In this document: piece after piece, positions 1-13,200 of the stretch
Numbering within the stretch: position 1 is the first letter of the stretch
Layout of the letters: each line of letters opens with the position of its first letter
Origin: Ostrinia nubilalis
Taxonomy: Eukaryota; Arthropoda; Insecta; Lepidoptera; Crambidae
Length of the DNA stretch: 64,000 nucleotides
Reading direction: 5' to 3'
NCBI RefSeq assembly: GCF_963855985.1
Contig: NC_087099.1
Span: forward strand, 7,470,001 to 7,534,000
Translations under genes and position numbers: made by a program
The notes under the pieces: model-generated
Databases searched by the model: none
What the model saw: the letters and a program-made list of their open reading frames with translations, nothing else
Told to the model about the DNA's origin: nothing

Positions 1-1102
1 TCTTACCGAGCTTTCAATCGCTGTATTTAAACGCTCGTCCGGCCACACACGTTTCTAAAACTACACCTTAACGACCTGTTTTAAAGTCCAATTCAGTTAG
101 TAATTTAGAGCAAAACTTGTTATCTTTCCAATACGGCTGTTAACCAACAAAACCACAGCTTATTTCTTACTATAATAAAACGGCAAAGGCCCTGCAGACT
201 GATAGAAATTATTGATAGTAATCGAATTAGTGCCATTATCGTTACTTGCTAGTACGCAATATCGGGTTCATTACAGAACTGGGAAGCTACCACCACGGAA
301 GTTTAATTCCATAATTACAAAAAAAAAAATCATGCTTAATGGTATCATGTTATCTTCTACATTTTAATAGTTTTACTACACTTTATTATAGCTACGTATG
401 ATAAAATTGTTGTTACGAGTAAGTAGCAGAAAAAAATGCTTAATGCTTTTTGTATAAATAGTATCATGGTTAAATGAACAAACTGGAGAATCCAAATACA
501 TATATTACTTACTATATTTTTATTTTGGGTATTGTTACCTATGTATAAAAAAATATTAATTTGCGGGTGCAGCTACTGATAACCATCAGTACTTATAAGA
601 AAAACTAATTGTTACATTTTATAGCCAGCTTGAAATAATTGAAAATAGACGTTAAACTTTTAACGACCATATTAATAGGGCTGGCATGTGACTTGTCAGT
701 GGCAACTGCTCTTTAAAGGCGAGCACACACTATCAATGGAGTCATCTCTCGAGTTTTAATTATGACACCTGATAACATCTGACTATGAAAGCGCGCTCTG
801 TATTTATAGAAATAACAGGTAACTACGTCATCTTGTAAAGGTGTCTATTTGTTTAACTACCTTCTGCTTGCTGCTTTACCCGAGAAGTTTGATATTAATG
901 GCGAAACTTCAATTATTTTTCTAGGTGCCCTTAACATCAGATAAAATCGGTATTGCCGTTTCGGAAATTAGCTAGAACGAACAGTATACAACAGAACATA
1001 ATATGCTGCTATTTTCTTATTGTTTGTTTATTGACAGATTATTTATTTAGTATTTTTAAAGATGGTGGTACTATTTTTATTAACGATTCATAACTTTAAC
1101 AG
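1..1102. other. Atg16 intron (3' end); no feature recognised
   Basis: AT-rich sequence upstream of the first visible exon. I see no ORF, inverted repeat or known repeat worth naming. It is called intronic only because a splice acceptor ends it. Confidence 0.7.
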
Positions 1103-1282
1103 GTACAGAAACAAAATTCGCTGGATCGTCTTGCAACGACCTGGTGACGTCAGACGGCGCGGGGTCTACCATCATATCAGGGCACTTCGACAAGACGATA
1201 CGATTCTGGGACATTCGGACAGAGAACTCTGCCAACCACATCCTGCTGCAAGGCAGGGTGACGTCACTAGATCTCAGTAGAG
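1103..1282 (+). CDS. Atg16: Atg16 exon a (WD40 blade, FAGSSCND...[11 protein letters not shown])
   Basis: The open frame begins after an acceptor CAG at 1100-1102 and ends at AGAG|GTAATT, with one base of a split codon (1282). A second AG lies six bases downstream (1107-1108). Both acceptors keep the same phase and differ by two residues, so the exon may start at 1103 or 1109. The translated part carries the FAGSSCND strand and the [13 protein letters not shown] blade typical of ATG16L1. Confidence 0.9.
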
Positions 1283-4200
1283 GTAATTATACAGTTTTCA
1301 GACACATTTTCAGCGTCTCGAGGACAATACCACAGTAAGTAATGAACAGAGTTCAGATGAGACTGTCATAGGCTGAAATAATGATGATGCATGATCTTAT
1401 TGAGTACCTAAATCCTATCATGAAACATGATCGATTCGCTACCTCCGTAAGTAGGTAAGATACAAACAAAGGTAGCTAAAATCTTTGGAGAGAAATAATT
1501 TAGCGTACCTAATTTTTCATGATTCCTATACATTATGTAGGTACCTATAGTTTAATGAAACTATCAAAATCGAATTTATGGGGATGTTATTAAATTCTTT
1601 TGTAGGGGCTTAAATTTTATTATCGATTTGCTTGATTTTCTTCGATATTCTGCTTGTGTGTTTTAAAATCTTATGCAATTAATTGTTTTAGTCTTAAGTT
1701 ATTCCACGCTATAAGGTCACTCGTAAAAAATCTCCAATCAATCATCGTTCTCACACCTTACTTATTTAAAAGTTATGACTGGTTTAACAATTATAATCAT
1801 TATTTTTACCTCATATATAAGTAACATAAATTTATAAACCATGAAGCAAAGTAATTATTACCGATCTCTGCACGTAGCTTTACGCTAAGTGGCCAAGATG
1901 GACATTAAGTTCCCAGCAAGGGAAGATAGAGTTTGTAAATTACGCCGTCGCGGAAGGATTTCTAAAATGTTTTCTTCAACAATGTCCTCGGAATCACCTT
2001 TTTAGTCTGTGAACGAGTTCCTAACTCGCATAAAAGCTTTGAGCTGGAACCGCCTATCTCACTTAAACACAATGTAATGACAATCAATTTTAAGGTACTT
2101 AATTGCAAATTTAGCTGCATTGTTGGCCACGGGGCGGCCATCAAGTATTAGATAATCTAGCCCTGCGGTCGCTAGTTGACAGCTTCGGTACTAAGCAAAC
2201 AGTTATAAGGTAGTGCAGGCGTAATAATTTCTTTAACGTGGAGAGCAATGATAGGAGGTAATTGAATACATGGTGTATTAGTACCGGTATTCGTGTCAGT
2301 CGGCAACGTGACGAGTTGGTCTGGTGGCCGTTTCCGTTACCCGCGCGTCTCGATCGAACCCTTTTTTGTTGGTAACGGTCTGCATGGCTCACGAAACTCA
2401 AAGATTGATACCTTCAATCAATCGGTGTGTCGGGACGTCGTATCGACGGAAACTGATTAAATCACGTCGATTTCGTCACCGGGCAAATGAATAGGGAGAC
2501 GGTTCACAGTTACCGATCATGGCCGCTCCAGATATATCAATACAGTCCATCAACTTTGTTAGTTGGGTGAAATGGAGATCGCGTACATCACACGCCCTAG
2601 ATTCCATTCTAAATGGTCAATGCAATACTGTATCTGTTTAAAAGTAAAATGATGGTCACTTTCAAAAAGTTTAATTTGTTATCTACCTACATACCTAGTT
2701 TTATGTGCAATAAACTTTTGAATAAATAAAGTTCGGATCATCCCCTTAACTAGAAGATATTTCTTACCAAGAATGAAATGCAGTCTTTAATTACACGTAA
2801 TGTCGTATGACAGGTCGCTGTCGAAACAGACTGCTCGCTTATCTAAAGCTATCCTTATCTTGCACTTAAAATGTTGGAACTATGCATCTAGATTTTGATA
2901 TCCAACAGCTTTATCCATTTCCTGCTCTTTAATTGCGTTAGCTAATCACATACGCTGCATTATAAAAGGAAATGCATCGGTAAGATTACTTTGCCTCTCG
3001 CTGATTTGAATGAAGGGAAAATTACGACCGTGCCAATCAGTTAGCAACTTTGACCAAAACTATAGTAGTTTTCACACCGAATCGACTATTATTATACTCT
3101 ATTCATTAAGAAAATGTATGTTAATTAAACATTATCGCAAGTTCATCAGCCATAAACTATAAATAAACACATAAGTCTAAGGAAGGTGTTAACAAGTTTA
3201 ACCACTGAAGAGTTATTAAATATTCATTATTGTTATAAAAATACATGGCATCCCATAATTTGCAGGAGATCTTAGACGCGAAGGTCTTAAAGCTCAATTC
3301 ATCGTCAGTTTTCACACCACTGCGTTACAAGTTCGATTAAACGTGTCGGGACTCGGACTGCAATCGGCTTACGACTTCAAATCTCGACAGCATCGTCAAG
3401 ACCATAATCATTCCGTTGTTTGCACGCGATTAATGCCTTATGACCGCACATTGTCTATCCATTTAATTTAATTTAATTTAATACAATATCCCGTTCCGTT
3501 TAACCTTATATTGTCCATTTTATGCGACCTATCGTAAGGCTAAGGTTAGTTTATCTCTGCACTATCATCGAAAAGGAAAATAACGGGTCGTGGGATACAA
3601 CATGAAGTATCTAAATTAAGCACAAGCTATCATTATACAATTTTGTAATCTTAAACATCGTCTGCCGCGGCATTAAACCTTCCGTCGATGCATTGTCAGT
3701 AATTGACAGTGACAAGCTTAAAAATTCCATTAACTCAAAATAAACCAACATATGACGTTTAGCCGGCGCTTAATAGAAAATTATTAGCGCATGTCGTTTG
3801 TGTGTTTGTGTACGCAGTGACAGTAATGCGAATTAATAATGTTTTTTGTTACAGACAGTAACTATCTGCTGGCATGCGGGCGGGACGACACAATACAACT
3901 AATAGACCTGCGGATGAACACGATAGTACGCTCTTTCAGGTAACATAAAGTGCGCATGTTTATATCCCTGCGTTTGATTAACCTTTGTGTGCCGCTATTG
4001 ATTATGTGTATTATGAGGCCCCTTAGATAAATATGATGATATCAACCTGCATGGCATATTAACCATTCTGGTGTCGCAGTAATGGAAGAACAATAGACTG
4101 GCCGCAGTCTCCCGGAGTTAGGGTTTATTGTCGTCGTATCGATATCGGCCTACTGTGTAAGGCGTGCTACTAATTATTTCCGTGATAATACTGATTTCCC

Positions 4201-7200
4201 TCTACTAATAATGTAACGTTAACTTGCTAATTGGGTCACAGCGTAGCTGGAATCTAAGTTGACTTTGCATTAAAATATGTGGCGCTCATTGACGGAATTG
4301 GCCAGCCAATTTCTTCAAAAACGTAAACAATGTAAACGAATCGTTGATGAAATCGTGAACGAAACTAACAAGGGCATTCCACATCCAATTTAATCCGATA
4401 CATAGTTGCCGTCTGACGCTATCGTTTCATAAATCCACATTTGTACTAGGACCGGGCAAACTAGCGATGCATTAAAACCTAAGAAGTGTGGACACCGATT
4501 GAAAAGCACCGTAGATCGCGACACAAGATAAATGTTCTGCGCAAATATCCAATTTCATTCGTGATCTAATTTATTGCGCACCATTTCTAATTAATCGTAA
4601 ACCATTCAGACAGCATTGTTCTGTTAAGGAAGGGAAGAGTGTAGCGGCAACCGTAATTCAGTTGAAACCCAAAACTGAGTTTGTGTACACCATATATTTT
4701 CGAGTTAACGCGTTTTGTATAGAGTTCAATGATGCATGAAATTCAATCTTAATGTAATATTCTTCAAATTATGATCGTAGTTAATAAATTTAACTGTATA
4801 TATTCACAACCACCGGTTCAGGAATGCCACCAATAATAGCCTTGAATCTGAACCGCTGGTAGTAATAGGGTTCTAATCCAATTAAATAGTCCATATCCTT
4901 TCTTGTTCCATCATGTTGGCGGTAACAACCGTTGTGTCAGACAAGGGACTATAGGTATGTGACGTAGTTAGGTACTATTGCATGGGTCTACCTGTAATAA
5001 TATTAGATGTATGTGTGTGTAAATAGATAAATTATCAAGATTGATAGAACTAAAAATAATACCGTCGTTGACGAATGAAAACCTCGGGAGTACCGCTGAA
5101 AACCAGCGTCGGGGCACGCGTGGCTCGATTAATGCTGAGCTGGCGCCTTTTTGGCACAAAAATATGCGTGTATAGTTTTAAGTCCCTTTGTTCTGTTTTT
5201 TATTTTTTTCTTTTTGTGTCAAATAAAGATTTTCTTTTCTTTCTTACCGAAAACTAAATTTTTCAGGAGAAACAAAAAACCGTCTCCTGAATATTTTTGT
5301 ATGAAACCTGTTCCCGGTTATTGATGTTTATTACAAGGAAACATTCGAATATAGGTGAGTTTGAAAAGTGCGTTAAGGTTTTCTTATTAAACAGTGTTTT
5401 TAGTGAAAATGCGACTTACGAGGTTTTCACTCGTCAACGACGATACTGAAAAATGTTATACTGAAATGCGTCTTTCATATAAAATTCAGCCAAATTAATT
5501 TACATAGTATAAAAGAGAAGAATGAAAGCATGAAAAAGAATGAATGAAGAAAAAAAAGGCGATGAATGACCTACAGGAAAATATTTATAGTGAGATAAAC
5601 TTTGTCATGTAATTGGGGGCGTAGTGTGAGTTTACATCAAACGTATTCGATATCGAGTGCGTAAAAAAATGACATTAAAATGACGAATTGTACAGCGCCA
5701 CTAGCGGATACTTTCAAGAACTAAAATCTTCATATATTTTTTAACACAGTCGATATCGAATATGTTTGACGTAAAATCACACTGCGCCGCAATTCTTCTA
5801 AAGTACTATTTTGGAACAAACATAGCCTAAAGTCTGTATCCCTCTATGTCCAATTTTCAGTCACGAGTCATTCAAAGTGGGGTGCGACTGGTCGAGGGCG
5901 GCGTTCGGGCCGGCTGGGCGGCTGCTCGCCGTGGGCGGGGCAGATGGCTCGGTTTACGTTTGGAACACGCACACTGGCCGGTTAGAAGCAATACTCAAGG
6001 AACACTCGTAAGTATTAAAGGCGATATATTTTTTTAAATAAAACACTATTATTTCTACAGTTATTTTACAATAAATCAAAACGGCCATAATAAACTCGCG
6101 TAACAGCACGCGCGACTACTCTGATTTGAAGTTTTCTTCCGGGTGTTCATAGGGTAGAATAATTTTATGCGTATTATTTAAGTAAATAAAATAAACAAAC
6201 ATGAATTTGCAATTTAGTATAGAATAGATAATAAAGGAAAGCAAGTAATTATGTCGATATAATAGTAATTCCTTGCTGTGAGTAATATTGCACCAAAGGA
6301 AGTTATTGCCCGTTACGTAATTTACAACGTGAATTTAAAATTACACGACATAATTTTTATCACCAATATGTATATCACGTATTATGACATGTTTTTTATG
6401 GATGAAGTTGTTTGCGTTTTAAGAGAAGGTTGACTTGCAATCAATTACATTACCGGGAGCTGATTGCACTCATACACTAAGCTAGAGGCAATCAGGTGAT
6501 ACTAAACTTATACACGACAACTTGTCGTGTTACTGGACAGTCATTATAAGTGTGCCTTCGTCGTCACAAGAAGAAATTCCTCTACATGTTTTCAGTACAT
6601 ATGTACCCGTGCAGTACTTGTCGCGTACTGTATCAGAATTACTGATTTTACATACAAAATCACGTCCTACCGTGCTTTTACTTCGCAACACACGCTGATA
6701 CCATGTCGCCGTGCAAAAAGCTCCTACTAAAACGGGGTTTTACATAAAACGGAATTAATAAGGGCAACAGATTATAATGAATCACATGGTGAGTTAGGCG
6801 GCATTACATAGGAACTTAAACATACTCATGACCTCTCGTGATTATGTGCAATAACTATTAAGTTCCAGTTAGTCTATAGGCCATTCAGAGGCAGGGTGTG
6901 AGTAATAAACTTGGACGGCGACAAGTCGAGCTTGCGATGTTCGCGCCAATTGACTATAGGAATCTTGCTAACATAAAAGTTGCAAAAAGTTGCCATGTAA
7001 TTCAGGTAGTCAAATATAACTGCTGTTTTTATGATACCAATATCGAATACTTAACAAAAACACTTTGTGATTGCAAGTTTTTTATTATGGTATCAATAAG
7101 GCCCAGAACAGACGGTGAAACGCAACTGCAACGAAACTGCAACTTTCTGATCATTCTGATGAATGAAACTAAAACTGAAAGTTTCAAACTGGTCGCGTGT

Positions 7201-10200
7201 GTGGTCTCTCAACGGACGCTATGGCAGAAACTTAGATGCAACTCAAAAGTAACTAGCAGTTGCAGTTTCGTTGCAGTCGCGTTTCACCGTCTGTTCTGGG
7301 CCTAAGACAAATATGTCTTGCCTTGCCTGTAGACTAAAAACTAAGTAGGTACTTTCTTCCTCTAAGGCTCAGATTAAAGGCCTGACTGCCTACTGACGAT
7401 TAAAGACTGAAGAGCCACTCGATAGTAAGAAGGTGCTTCATACAAGACGTGTTGACTCCCGTCCATTCATGCGCCTACGATGTCCACAAGTGTCACTTGT
7501 GGTTGTTATCTTGTTCATTAAGTGACGTCAACACTATGTTTAGAGGGTTTGTAAATATTTAATTAGGTTTTTTATTGTATTTTGGTACTCTAGGACAGCG
7601 GTTCCCGAATGGTGGTCCGCGGAACCCTGGGGTTCCGTGGAAAGGCCGCAAGGGTTTCGTAAAAAGTTTATCCCACGTTTCGTGACCGACGTTGTTCGCT
7701 CGCACCGACTTGTTTACGCACAAGGGCGTGCGGGCGGAGTAGTACAGGGGTTCCGCTAGGAAAAGTATAATCAATTAGGGTTCCTTGGCAAAAAAAAATT
7801 GGGAAACCCTGCTCTAGGATACCTCCATTTGTCTCGAGTAAATCAAAGAAAGTTGTGCTCCTGCATTGGAAAGAAAATGACCTGATGATGATGATTCAAG
7901 GATCGGGCTCGCTGGTATGAATTTGGGTAGGTTCTGATCAAAAAGTAGACTCATGCTGACAACTGAAAAAAATAACTGAAAACTATTGAAGCATCTGAAG
8001 GACACGTCTCTATTTTTACAGAAGATATCTTACTCATATACAATACAAGTTTCTCCGCATACTATCCCCGGCAGAACTGGTCACTAATAAATGTTGATCG
8101 AACAGGTTGAGCGCGATGACAAACTAACGTACAAGATAAACTAGGGCGCGTTTAAACGGAAAAATTGCCGGCATAGTTGTAAATATTAATTATTGGTTTA
8201 ATCGCTGACGCTTTGTAGCTTTTGAACTCGGCCGTGCACGCGAGCGCGTCCACTTAACATGCCCATAGACAACCGGTTGTTCAGATTGCAACCATATCAA
8301 CTCTATTTCAGTACCCCGTAGTCATTAACCTTGTTGCGTAATAAGGACTCGTTTTTAAATTAATGGTAATTTAAAATGGACATGTACGATGTGATAATCG
8401 TTATTTATCATAACGACGTTTCACCAAAGAAATTATTTATGATTTTATAACGCACAATTTCTCCCGCTAATGTTTTCGAGATGCGGGAACTGTGCTCTGG
8501 TATTTCGTCGCTAACCATATTAGTTTACAATGTCAGTGTTATGCGGTCGTGAAATGTATTTGTAGGATAGCTAAGTGACGGGTTTTCCTGAGAACTGGAT
8601 CCTTTTCTTTATGGAGCGTGGCCAGCCCTTTGACCCTGCCACGCCGTATAAAGTGTCAGCAGACACATATCTGACCTTGAATATGAGACTGGAATTGTCT
8701 CGATCGTGACATCGTTTAGTTTCCCCTTAGCATTTCGCATGGACAATTGAAATCGTGAGGTCAACATTGACTCTAGCTGTCTTTGCAAATTTCTCTTTCC
8801 CATACTCCGGCCGTCGCTTTTGTTTATAATGGTATTGATCAGTATTTCTTAAGATAATCGGCTAACACTATTTTTGATGAGGGCGATAATTATTAATTAG
8901 CTGTTATGTGGGTTGTTATGGGCTGTGAACACCTGTTAGTTTGATGAGCATGAGAACATGCCATATCCATGGTCAAGAAAGTCTACCATAAAATAGTTGG
9001 ACAATTTATTTTAAAGCTGTGGTCCTGAACCTCGCGCCTACATAATTTAACCCATTCATGAGCCTGTGACATTGTCCATTGGACGTAATGAATAATGATT
9101 CTTAGGGCCCTAGAATTTCAGCCCACGATCCAGTGCATGAAACAATTGAAACATACAAGTTAAGATATCTGTTGTCGGCTCGTGTTCTAATACAGTTATG
9201 ACCCCTGACAAGCGCCACGGTGTAACTCGGCGGTACCATTGTTCGGGAGCGGGCTGTGCGGTCCTCGCGCACGGCTCGTGACGTCCCAACATGCCGTGAT
9301 GCAATCGTGCTCAATTCGCGCCCAGACACACAATGGGCAAAATAATTTCCCTCGTGCCAAGGACAAAAGACACGCGGAAACATTCACCCCACCATCTCAA
9401 CATATATCTTTGCCTAGCAACTCAAGCTCCACGCTCGAAGTCGCGCGGTCACTTTATATCTGCACCGAAGATTCTAATTCAATATTGAAACAATAAGTAC
9501 GGTATTCTCGCATATACCGTTGCAACATAAAACTCTTATCTTATTCGGTTGGAATCAATTTGAACAGGTACAATATCGGAGTGAAGCCAGATGAGCAATA
9601 AAGATTGTATTCCTTTTGGCCCAGCTATTGTTTCGCATTTCATAAACGCGTATAACCGCGAGCGCGTGTTATTGCATTGCGACCGTTTTATGTCTGCAGA
9701 TATTGGCGTTATCCAGGAAGACTCATTAAAATTATTGCGCAACGGGTGTTCAGGGTATTAATATCGACTATTGTAACTCTGAAGGAAAACCACCGTCTAA
9801 TGACTGATTTTCCACTACAAGTTTCATATAAAATATCTAATGGTCATAATAGCGATGCCGTAAAACTTAGACTCGCAACCGAACTGCAATAGTGTGACAC
9901 GAATGCTAGCGGGCGAACCGTTATGAAGATATCCGCGTGCACAATCCGCAATGCGTCCGAATCCGTCAGAAAGCTGACGTTATGTCCAAAAGCGCGTTCG
10001 TTCGTCCAATTAGCGTAAATCGAATGTGATCGAGGGCGGTTTCTGTATCGAGTATGGTATAACGATGGCCGGGCGACGTTTCCGGATGTGTACAATAGTG
10101 CACCGATGTCGGTGACGGGCGGCGCGCGCCATTTGAATGTTATCGCGGGCGCGCTGTCCGCGGCGCAGCGTGCGGCCCGGGAATTAACAGAACAAGTGCG

Positions 10201-13200
10201 ACATGCGTTCCAAGGCGGCGCACACTGGGACAACACTACGTCCCCTCAGTACATAAAATAAAACAAAAGAATTGGGTGTTTGAAAACATTATAATGAAAA
10301 CATTCCAACAGCTTCTCAAAACAAACAAAATTGTAGGCCTAAAACTGAATTAGGTATCGATTACCCGTAAACTATGATTTTAGTGCGTACCCATGAAACC
10401 AATAAACAGCAAATTAACGGATTTGGCGAAAATGTGACGTCATAGCCTCTTTTGTTATAAAAATCTTCTCCCATGAAGCAATTTGGCCAAAACAAAGTTT
10501 GGAATAGCTCATAAAAGTGCCCGTGTCAATTGATTAGTGTGTGAACTACTCTATTGACTCTATATTCCTTCTAACGGTATTAATCGGAAAATTCACTACG
10601 AAATCTATATAACAATCATATCCTCCACCTTTTGTTAACATTTGTATACCAAAGAATAGACAATCCACTTGTTGAAAATGGTTATCATCTCTCATTGTTA
10701 TTTACAATTCAATGGAGGGTTGCCTTTCGCCAATTACCACCCACCATTTTATAACCTTTTATGCTTGAATTCTGAAACCCTATATCGGTACGTACAGCAT
10801 GTATGAACAACCTCATCACGCATCGTTCTGAAAAAAAATCTGACGCATATTTCGGAAAATATGACTTTCTTATATTTCTTACTATAAAGAGCTTTTAAAA
10901 AGTAGAGAATTCAATAAATTCAATTCTATTCAGATCAAAATTTCAATAGTTTTATTTGATGTAGAGACGACAGCATTAAGCTAAGCGCGGTGGCACCGTT
11001 TTTCGGTGTAATAAAGGTGCTATTTAACAAACATTTATAGTCTGATAAGCTGTTTACTGAAGTAAATGCTGCAAAACAGCATAGCGCTATATCAATTGTG
11101 TGCCAATTGTGTGTCGTCTATGACAAATGAAATTCTCCCTTATTAAGCTTATTATTGGTAATGCATTAAAGCATTCCAGAAATCCCCCGATCATAGTCAC
11201 TAAGCCTCCGTTAGGTATTTCTACATCATTCATAATGCAACAATCTGCTCGCTGCGGAGGCTGTGCCTTTGTGGATGACGGGATTAGGCAAACACGCATC
11301 CTGCCGCCATCGGGTCCCTATTCTGTCTGGCGGGCTTCAATTTTCTCGCGGAAATTACATTTAGGATTACGATCGGAATTATTTTCATCTTGAGCTACGG
11401 CTCACTCGGGTAGAAAGTTTCCTGAAAGCTGATTGGTGAACTCCGCGGACTAATTACAGTGTTGGTTACTCACTCCGGGCTAACATCGTCCCGTCTTATT
11501 CAAATTAACAGCTAAAGATGTTGTTCTAGGTAATTCAGTTACGATAATCTTGTAAAGCAAACTACAGGTTAACAGGTTAAATGTGTAGTATATTTTAACA
11601 CAATTTATTTGACGGAATGTCGTGACAACTGGTGGAGATCAACAAAAGTAGGATTATGATTCGTATAAATCACAAATCCGGGCGACGCCATCTATCGGCC
11701 TCCGTAATACATCAGCGCGAAGCCGGGCGGTCTGATAGTACAGCATAAATATTACCTTTGATATCGTAGATTTATGTTATCAATCATTGCTATCTTGATA
11801 TTCTGACAATGTCGTAGAACATAACCTTTTGTTCACAGAAATATATTTCTAGCGTGAGCAAATATTTTACGATAAAGTACGGAATTTTAGACACCAGAAC
11901 AGAAAACATAATGCAGCGTAAACAATGGAACTGGCGATATTTCCTGGTCGGAGCGCCCCGCGCATATCTATGCGTCTGCTTCAGTCAAAGATATTCAATT
12001 AGATGCGTCCCAGTGTGCGCGCGCGCTTATTGTCGTCCCCGGTAACGCTATGATTTACGATTCGGGCTATCGGCTAATCGTATCACGGCGATTTATCAAC
12101 GGGAACTATATAAACTGTCAAACGAAACGCAAACACTCTTATACTAATTGAACGGATGTTCTGCCCCAACAATTTATGTAAAACGCCCGATAATCATATC
12201 TGTGCCTGTTAACGGGCGTAACTACGCTCTTGCGTGTCATCTGAACCTGTAATTTCCGCACTCAATTATAATTCATTCACTCGTTTACGAAATAATTCTT
12301 GGAGGTTCGTGATTTAGAAATGTACGATGGAATAGAACAGCCACAGTTATGGCTACCTACTTCCCGCACGCCCACACACGATGATCTTTTTCTTTTATCA
12401 CGCCAAGCCTTATTAGTTTATTTTTATTTTAGCCAGTGATGATATTCTTAAAAAGGAAATTTTGAAAGTGGAACAGGTCATGTTTTTGCATCTTTCTATT
12501 TTTAGATTTAATATTAATGCTATGGTTATAACACTTTTCAATGTCTTTTACCGGTCCTACATGATATCAGCTATGAATCGAATAGCTTAATTTAAAAGAT
12601 GTTTCATTACACTTAATTGGCACCTGTAACTTTAATTATTATGAAAAAAATACTGACACAAGCACTATCAACTAATTAATATAATAATATGTTTTATATC
12701 AAAGTCTCATTACCTATATCTGATCTCTCAGCATTCGATGAACTATGCGTATGCTTAGATCCATTTTCTAATCTTCAAAGACTTATTTTAACTTTTTTTA
12801 GCATCAATAATGAATCTTTTTTGTATGAATAAAATTAATTTTAATTAAGTGGACTTAATTATAAAAAATAGTGTCCGACCGAAACTAGTTTTACGACCGA
12901 AACCGAAACCGAAAACGAATTTCGGCAACGGTGTCTATTTCGGCCGAAACCGAAACCGAAACCGAAACTTCCATACAAGGCTCATATTTTGAGAGAAAAA
13001 TAAAGAAAACGTTATTATATTCAGTCAGTCTTTATTGTTTTCTCTTTAAATTGCATTAAAATTGAACTTATAAAGCGCCTTTTTACTCTAAAAGGTATCA
13101 AATTATGTATAAAAAAAGAAAAAGAAGGATTTATAGTCTAGATTTTTTTTAATTACTCGCAATATTCAGGACATCTACATAACCCGTCCCATGGTCGGGT

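Larger units (their letters stand above)
3940..5860. other. Atg16 intron with a retroelement tail and a MITE
   Basis: It holds a probable LINE 3' tail (about 5080-5255) and an inverted-repeat MITE (5611-5795) just upstream of exon c. The rest shows nothing recognisable. Confidence 0.65.

Noticed and set aside
6898..7305. A 135-codon ORF
   Set aside because: It runs over the Harbinger-like MITE and AT-rich flank and has no family resemblance.
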